NCBI GenBank assembly: GCA_041670885.1
Contig: JBAXYJ010000118.1
Span: forward strand, 1-8,698
Direction: 5' to 3'
DNA from: JAJBWD01 sp041670885
Lineage (GTDB): Bacteria; Bacillota; Clostridia; Clostridiales; Clostridiaceae
DNA: 8,698 nt
Below, one piece after another: positions 4,722 to 8,698 of this stretch; position 1 is the stretch's first letter; each line of letters starts with the position of its first letter. The position numbers and the translations under genes were made by a program. The notes beneath the pieces are model-generated. The model did no database searches and was not told the origin of the DNA. It was given only the letters and a program-made list of their open reading frames with translations.

Positions 4722-5397
4722 ATCTGTCAGCAAAAAATATTTTACTAAAAAGGCTTTAAGTGAACTTGATCTGACAATTGAAAAAGGAAAGATTGTTGGA
4801 ATATTAGGACCCAATGGCAGCGGAAAAACCACATTATTAAAGCTGGTTGCAGGACTTATAAGACCTACAAGCGGGAATATAAAGGTGTGTGGAAATGAAA
4901 TTGGACATAAAACAAAGGAATTAATTGCTTATCTTCCTGACAGCGACTTTTTATATCCCTGGATGAAAATAGAAGATGCTAAAAATGTTTATATGTCCTT
5001 TTTCAAGGATTTCAACACTGAAAAATTCCATGAGATGCTGGAATTTATGAAATTAGATGAAGAAATGGCAGTAAAGGGTTTGTCTAAAGGGATGCAGGAA
5101 AAGCTGGCCTTAGCACTTACACTTTCCCGGGAAGCTAAACTTATAATTCTGGATGAACCGTTAAATGGTGTAGATCCTGTTGCAAGAGAACAGATATTAA
5201 AGGCCATTTTAAAGGGCTTCAGCTATGAAAGTTCTATGATAATTACCAGCCATCTGATTAACGAGGTGGAAAGCTTACTTGATCAGGTATATTTCCTGAA
5301 GGAAGGCAAAATTGAATTCTCGGGAAATACTGAGGATATAAGAAGCGAAAAGAAAATGACTCTTGATGAGCTGTACAGGGAGGTATTTGCATGTTAG
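4702..5397 (+). CDS. ABC transporter ATP-binding protein (YtrB-like)
   Basis: This is a 231-residue cytoplasmic ATPase that powers the permease encoded next. Walker A is GPNGSGKTT (36-44), the signature is LSKGMQEK (127-134), Walker B is LIILDEP (147-153), the D-loop is GVDP (156-159) and the switch histidine is in ITSHL (His184). At the Q-loop place the sequence reads AYLPDSDFLYPWM (77-89), so the usual glutamine is replaced by Asp/Ser. The start ATG 4702 is chosen because GGAGGAG (4688-4694) lies just upstream and homologues begin near M-x-I-L-E-x-K. An extension to 4675 would lack an RBS. It overlaps the regulator gene by 20 bases and the permease by 7, indicating translational coupling. 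The substrate is unknown; drug or peptide efflux or stress sensing are possible. Confidence 0.92.
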   Translation: MEILECKSVSKKYFTKKALSELDLTIEKGKIVGILGPNGSGKTTLLKLVAGLIRPTSGNIKVCGNEIGHKTKELIAYLPDSDFLYPWMKIEDAKNVYMSFFKDFNTEKFHEMLEFMKLDEEMAVKGLSKGMQEKLALALTLSREAKLIILDEPLNGVDPVAREQILKAILKGFSYESSMIITSHLINEVESLLDQVYFLKEGKIEFSGNTEDIRSEKKMTLDELYREVFAC

Positions 5398-6185
5398 GAA
5401 GGTTATTAAAATTTGAATTTTGGAAGAAATGGAAGAGTAACAGACACCTGCTTTTAGGTTATGGACTTGTAGAGCTTGTACTGCTTCTTATCCTGAAATT
5501 ATTTTATCAAAATAGTGCCAGTACTTATATTATAAGTACTAATAGTCAAAGAAATGCTGGTGTATCTTTCTATCTTATTACTGCATTATATTTTATAATG
5601 GCAGGTATATTATTTATATATCCTTTTATAGAAGGAATTTCCAGGTACAATAAGGACTTATCCGGAAAGCAGGCAGCCCTTGAGCTGATGATACCCCAGC
5701 CATCCTGGGAGAAGATAGCTTCAAAATTAATTGCTACAGTATGCGTCACCATTATCTGTGGTATAATTTCAGCTTTTACTATAGTTATGTTTTTCTTTGT
5801 ATTGACTAATTTCAATGCAGATATAATAACTTCAGTTTTCAATGCTTCAAAGAAAGTGTTTGAGTACCCGGCAGAAACAATTTTCAGTATTATTAATGGA
5901 CTCTTTAGTTATGCTTCATTTTATTTACTGTTTTTCTTCTGCATATCAATTTCAAAATGGGCATCACACAAAAATAAAATTGCAGTTCCCATAAGCATTG
6001 GTGTATTTGCAGCAACAATCGCAGTTATTACTTACCTGCAGTCTTTGGCAGATAAATTTCCTATAATAAACTATACTTTCTTGGGAATGAGCAGCAGCTT
6101 AAGCTCTGTAATTGTAGATATATTTGTTTTTGCATTAACTTTCATTGGCGCATCCTATGTCATGGAGAGAAAAATCGAATACTAA
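5391..6185 (+). CDS. ABC-2-type transporter permease
   Basis: This is a 264-residue integral membrane protein and the partner of the preceding ATPase. The N-terminus MLGRLLKFEFWKKWKSNR is amphipathic and basic, typical of the coupling region of ABC-2 permeases. About six membrane helices follow, near residues 21-39, 61-80, 109-138, 158-183, 197-215 and 237-257. The stretch ISRYNKDLSGKQAALELMIP (84-103) is the expected cytoplasmic loop between helices 2 and 3, similar to L-Y-x-x-P/I-P motifs in YtrC/D- and BcrB-like permeases. The ATG lies inside the last codons of the ATPase gene (7-base overlap), so the pair is translated together and presumably works as a homodimer of each. The direction of transport is probably export, inferred from family. 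It ends at a clear terminator. Confidence 0.87.
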   Translation: MLGRLLKFEFWKKWKSNRHLLLGYGLVELVLLLILKLFYQNSASTYIISTNSQRNAGVSFYLITALYFIMAGILFIYPFIEGISRYNKDLSGKQAALELMIPQPSWEKIASKLIATVCVTIICGIISAFTIVMFFFVLTNFNADIITSVFNASKKVFEYPAETIFSIINGLFSYASFYLLFFFCISISKWASHKNKIAVPISIGVFAATIAVITYLQSLADKFPIINYTFLGMSSSLSSVIVDIFVFALTFIGASYVMERKIEY

Positions 6186-6189
6186 AAGT

Positions 6190-6222
6190 TTTGGCAGCCT
6201 GAGCAGGCTGCCAATTATATTT
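6190..6222. terminator. Terminator of the GntR-ABC operon, probably bidirectional
   Basis: TTGGCAGCCT (6191-6200) pairs perfectly with AGGCTGCCAA (6205-6214) around the loop GAGC, followed by TTATATTTT. On the minus strand the stem is followed by AACTTTTAG, so it may also stop transcripts of the convergent VOC gene. Confidence 0.9.
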
Positions 6223-6228
6223 TGAGAT

Positions 6229-6660
6229 TTATAATACACCTGTTATCTCAATCGTATTTCCATCAGGATCCTCAAGTAAAAAGTGATAATAGGGTGATGA
6301 AATGTTTAAATACATAATTTTTGTCATTTTACCTATGTTTAAGTTTTTAATTCGTTCATATTCTGAATTAAGGTCATCTATACAAAAATTCAATACAAAA
6401 TTACTGCCATATTTTATTGTTTTATTTTTAAAATATTTTATATATTCCTTGTCATAATGAGCTTCTAAATTTTCTCCCCTTTTAATTAAATCCTCATCAT
6501 ATTTGTGATTAAATAAAGCTATGCAATTTCCATTAAAATTAAACTGTGCCCATCTGTCAAATCTTTGTGCAGTAGGCTTCATTTCCAGCAAGACTTCATA
6601 AAATGCAAGTGATTTTTCGAAGTCCTTTACGATTAAATATGTGCAGCCTAAACTTAACAT
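6229..6660 (-). CDS. VOC (glyoxalase/bleomycin resistance) superfamily protein
   Basis: This is a 143-residue protein with the paired beta-alpha-beta-beta-beta layout of the vicinal oxygen chelate fold. The first half contains TYLIVKDFEKSLAFYEVLLE (7-26); the second half has the matching NFCIDDLNSEYERIKN (91-106) and ends with LLEDPDGNTIEI (128-139), the classic D-P-D-G-N-x-I-E/L motif. Glu138 is a likely metal ligand, but the usual first-strand histidine is absent (CTYLI), so metal binding and glyoxalase activity are doubtful. Members include glyoxalase I, fosfomycin and bleomycin resistance proteins and many of unknown role. The start ATG at 6660 follows GGAGGG. It is convergent with the ABC operon and is followed upstream by the lipoprotein gene on the same strand, 80 bases away. 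No substrate can be assigned. Confidence 0.85.
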   Translation of the reverse strand: MLSLGCTYLIVKDFEKSLAFYEVLLEMKPTAQRFDRWAQFNFNGNCIALFNHKYDEDLIKRGENLEAHYDKEYIKYFKNKTIKYGSNFVLNFCIDDLNSEYERIKNLNIGKMTKIMYLNISSPYYHFLLEDPDGNTIEITGVL

Positions 6661-6740
6661 TTATTTTCCCTCCATCAACAAACTAATTCCCTTCCTTTAC
6701 TTCGCTTTACTATTGTGCATTAATTGAAATAAATAAATGT

Positions 6741-7637
6741 TTAGAAAGTATTAGGATATTGTGTTGGAGGTAAACTTATTTGTTTGCCATCCATATCAAA
6801 AAACTTACCATCACTTTCATAGTATTTTATACTGGCCCCGACAAAACTATCATTATCATCTGCTGTAACATCACTTTCATATACAATAACTCTTTTAATT
6901 TTAGCTAAATCTATTTTCGGTTGACTATTGAGAAAAAGCTCTACAACCTGTCCTATCTTAAATGGATAATCAGGATTCCCAACAGGGTCAGTTCCATCGT
7001 GAAAGTTTTTTTCTATCTTTAAACTTAATATTGACTTTCCATCTGATATTTTTTTGAGCGAAACTATTTTTCCTTGAATATAACGCAGCCTATCAACGGA
7101 TTTCCACTTGTCGTTTATGCCTTGTTCACTGGGTATATTAACCTTTAGTATATCCGATTTATTTACTGCTGCCAGTATTACAAATCTATGCATAGAAGAA
7201 TCGTGATTTGGAACAGTAACCTCTATATTATCTAATTCCTTTGTTATTATACTTAACTTGTTATTTGAAATTTGAAATTTATCTATTTGAAAAGCCTTTG
7301 AAAATATAGTTGGGTTAGGACTTAAAATTGAATAGTATATTATTGATTGCTTTGTAAAATCTTCCGGCAGTTCGCGATAGTTCATATCACTGCTTTTACT
7401 AAAATATTTATCCTTAAAAGCCTTCCATTCACTTTCATTATTCAGTAAAACAATTCCCCGTGGTAACTCAAACATATCCTTTTCTAATACAAAGCCTGCA
7501 TAAAAACAGTTAAAAGATATATTCTTTTCCGATTTTGATTGCTGTTCAACGCTATTTTTAGAATTTATTGGGTTGTATGAACATCCTACAAGAAAAATAA
7601 TTGTAAGTGCTGATAAATAAGATATTATTCTTTTCAC
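6741..7637 (-). CDS. Putative lipoprotein of unknown function
   Basis: This is a 298-residue protein with a signal peptide (KR at residues 2-3, hydrophobic 5-17) ending in the lipobox LVGC, so Cys19 should be lipidated and the protein anchored outside the cell membrane. A Ser/Asn/Lys-rich linker follows (about 20-40). Residues about 60-165 look like a compact beta-rich domain: W72-x-x-F, then L-P-E-D-F-T-K-Q-S-I-I-Y, then alternating strands. This vaguely recalls PrcB-like domains, but not enough to name it. Residues about 185-298 form a second beta domain opening with QGKIVSLKKISDGKS, perhaps OB-like. The start is GTG 7637, seven bases after AGGAGG (7645-7650). Neither neighbour suggests a job. 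No terminator is obvious at its 3' end. Confidence 0.75.
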   Translation of the reverse strand: MKRIISYLSALTIIFLVGCSYNPINSKNSVEQQSKSEKNISFNCFYAGFVLEKDMFELPRGIVLLNNESEWKAFKDKYFSKSSDMNYRELPEDFTKQSIIYYSILSPNPTIFSKAFQIDKFQISNNKLSIITKELDNIEVTVPNHDSSMHRFVILAAVNKSDILKVNIPSEQGINDKWKSVDRLRYIQGKIVSLKKISDGKSILSLKIEKNFHDGTDPVGNPDYPFKIGQVVELFLNSQPKIDLAKIKRVIVYESDVTADDNDSFVGASIKYYESDGKFFDMDGKQISLPPTQYPNTF

Positions 7638-7763
7638 ACTGTTCCCTCCTAAAATATATTAATTTTCATTTATATGAAATTTCCCGGTATAAATGCTTAT
7701 CCAGTTTTTATACGCTTAGGGATAACTTTCCATTTATTTTAATCACCACAATATACTTAATGG

Positions 7764-8162
7764 TTAATTATGGTATATAGGATGCATATTCCAAATCCAT
7801 ATACCGGCACCAATTACCAATAAGGTAAAAATAATGGTTTGATAAATAATCTTATTGTCTTTAATCTTTCTATAAGATAAGTAATTCATTATACTTGAAC
7901 TAAGGATATAGAAGAAGCAAAAACATATAATGATAACTTTCATTTCATAAAGTAATTTATTATATATAGTTATTAATGTCCCTCCAATAGTAATATATAA
8001 AAAAATAAAAATGTTAATAATTTTAATAGATAAAGGAAGTTCCTTTTCACCTTTTGTAAATTCATAGGGATTATACTCACCCTTTATATACAGATAAATT
8101 TCTTTTAGAATACTAAGCAGCAATAAAATAATCAGAGAAATTATATAAATATAACCCGTCAT
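7764..8162 (-). CDS. Four-helix membrane protein, hypothetical
   Basis: This is a 132-residue protein with hydrophobic segments near residues 2-25, 45-66, 72-91 and 108-125. The charged loop YIKGEYNPYEFTKGEKE (25-41) lies between helices 1 and 2, and a basic YRKIKDNK lies between helices 3 and 4. I recognise no family or catalytic residues. The start ATG 8162 has AAGGAG (8171-8176) eight bases upstream. An extended -10 promoter lies 40-48 bases upstream. The stop is TAA in the sequence around 7764. It is divergent from the gene starting at 8314 and about 126 bases upstream of the lipoprotein gene. That it is a real gene is likely; its role is unknown. Confidence 0.65.
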   Translation of the reverse strand: MTGYIYIISLIILLLLSILKEIYLYIKGEYNPYEFTKGEKELPLSIKIINIFIFLYITIGGTLITIYNKLLYEMKVIIICFCFFYILSSSIMNYLSYRKIKDNKIIYQTIIFTLLVIGAGIWIWNMHPIYHN

Positions 8163-8201
8163 AAAAGATTCTCCTTCAAATATACTTTTACATTATATCC
8201 C

Positions 8202-8210
8202 ATTATATCA
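8202..8210 (-). promoter_or_regulatory. Extended -10 promoter of the 7764-8162 gene
   Basis: Read on the minus strand, TGATATAAT (8210-8202) is a perfect TGnTATAAT extended -10 element. No good -35 is seen, which such promoters can do without. The expected transcript start is near 8195, giving a leader of about 33 bases. The 9-base word CATTATATC is repeated at 8191-8199 and 8201-8209, so a second TATAAT lies ten bases further on. Confidence 0.45.
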
Positions 8211-8313
8211 TTAATTTATATTTATCTGTTACATAATTTGTAATATACTATTACTTAGGGAAACAAAAAATATCATAAATTCAGTATTGTAAAATTTTTT
8301 TAGGGGGTAAGTA

Positions 8314-8698
8314 ATGAAAAGAAAAGTAATCATTGGTGCTCTGTCTATTTTTATTATTGCTGCTTTAGTTATTTTTACTATATATCAGCGCTATGAGAAT
8401 GCTCCAAAAAAAGTTATAGAATTATTTCTAAATAAATACTTTACGGTTGAAGACTATAATAAATATGCGGGAACTGCATTAACAGATAAATCATTTTCTG
8501 AGAATTATCTAAAGGAAAAAGAATACAAGAATATTATGACATCTGAAGTATATGAGGATTTTGCACAGAATCAAACTTTTTTGTCTTATTTACTTACAGC
8601 AAATTTAGGGAAGTTTAATGCTTTGCCAAAAAAAATCAATATAAAAAAATATACTACCCTGGAAGATAAATCAGTCATTTATAATTATAATATAAAAA
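8314..8698 (+). CDS. Membrane-anchored protein of unknown function, N-terminal part (3' end outside the window)
   Basis: ATG 8314 follows AGGGGG (8302-8307), and the frame stays open for 128 codons to the window edge. Residues 2-4 are basic (KRK) and 5-23 are a single hydrophobic helix without a lipobox, so this is a signal peptide or, more likely, a signal anchor, with the rest outside the cell. The visible outer part is hydrophilic and mostly helical: APKKVIELFLNKYFTVEDYNKY (around 30-51, a V-x-x-F...Y-F pattern seen in NTF2-like extracytoplasmic domains), then a charged stretch, then the start of beta strands (NIKKYTTLEDKSVIYNYN, about 110-127). The NTF2-like suggestion is weak. It is divergent from the 7764-8162 membrane protein. 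Confidence 0.7.
   Translation, partial: MKRKVIIGALSIFIIAALVIFTIYQRYENAPKKVIELFLNKYFTVEDYNKYAGTALTDKSFSENYLKEKEYKNIMTSEVYEDFAQNQTFLSYLLTANLGKFNALPKKINIKKYTTLEDKSVIYNYNIK

Noticed and set aside
6661..6740. Possible terminator or promoter between the lipoprotein and VOC genes
   Set aside because: No stable GC stem with a T-run, and no -35/-10 pair at proper spacing, could be found. The two genes may be co-transcribed.
7697..7725. Inverted repeat TTATCC...GGATAA upstream of the lipoprotein gene
   Set aside because: The arms are only six bases with a 17-base gap in AT-rich DNA. This is too likely by chance to call an operator.

Overview
The window is AT-rich, mostly non-overlapping coding DNA with strong GGAGG-type ribosome binding sites, Rho-independent hairpins and an S-box (SAM-I) riboswitch. 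This points to a Firmicute, most likely a Clostridium sensu stricto or close relative. That is inferred from base composition, RBS style and protein families, not from a search. No phage, insertion sequence, CRISPR array, rRNA or tRNA was seen.

Left part (1-1758). The 3' half of an MFS efflux-type transporter enters from the left edge. Convergent to it lies a gene for a small integral membrane protein whose first codons appear to be cut off by an in-frame TGA. Next is a minus-strand pair, a DUF6440-type protein followed by a 75-residue membrane protein, with a good promoter.

Middle (1759-3665). A divergent, near-consensus promoter drives a complete SAM-I riboswitch with terminator and antiterminator. 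The gene it should control is homoserine dehydrogenase (hom), but only the first ~18 codons and the C-terminal ACT region survive. They are fused out of frame, so roughly 300 codons are missing. Downstream, with no terminator between, is a DUF4405 membrane protein with two histidine pairs spaced as in di-heme cytochromes b and a long Asn/Ser-rich outer segment. A 22-bp terminator stem separates it from a convergent flavin-reductase-like gene.

Right part (3663-8698). A GntR/YtrA-type repressor gene, an ABC ATPase and an ABC-2-type permease form a translationally overlapping operon. Its promoter has a perfect 13-bp inverted repeat enclosing the -10 box. Minus-strand genes follow for a VOC-fold protein, a lipoprotein of unknown function and a small four-helix membrane protein. 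A membrane-anchored protein of unknown function starts at 8314 and runs off the right edge.

This looks like ordinary chromosomal sequence. The most notable content is a metabolic locus decaying under an intact SAM riboswitch, a probable Trp-to-stop interruption nearby, and a clearly readable autoregulatory operator. I did not find a convincing undescribed multi-gene system.
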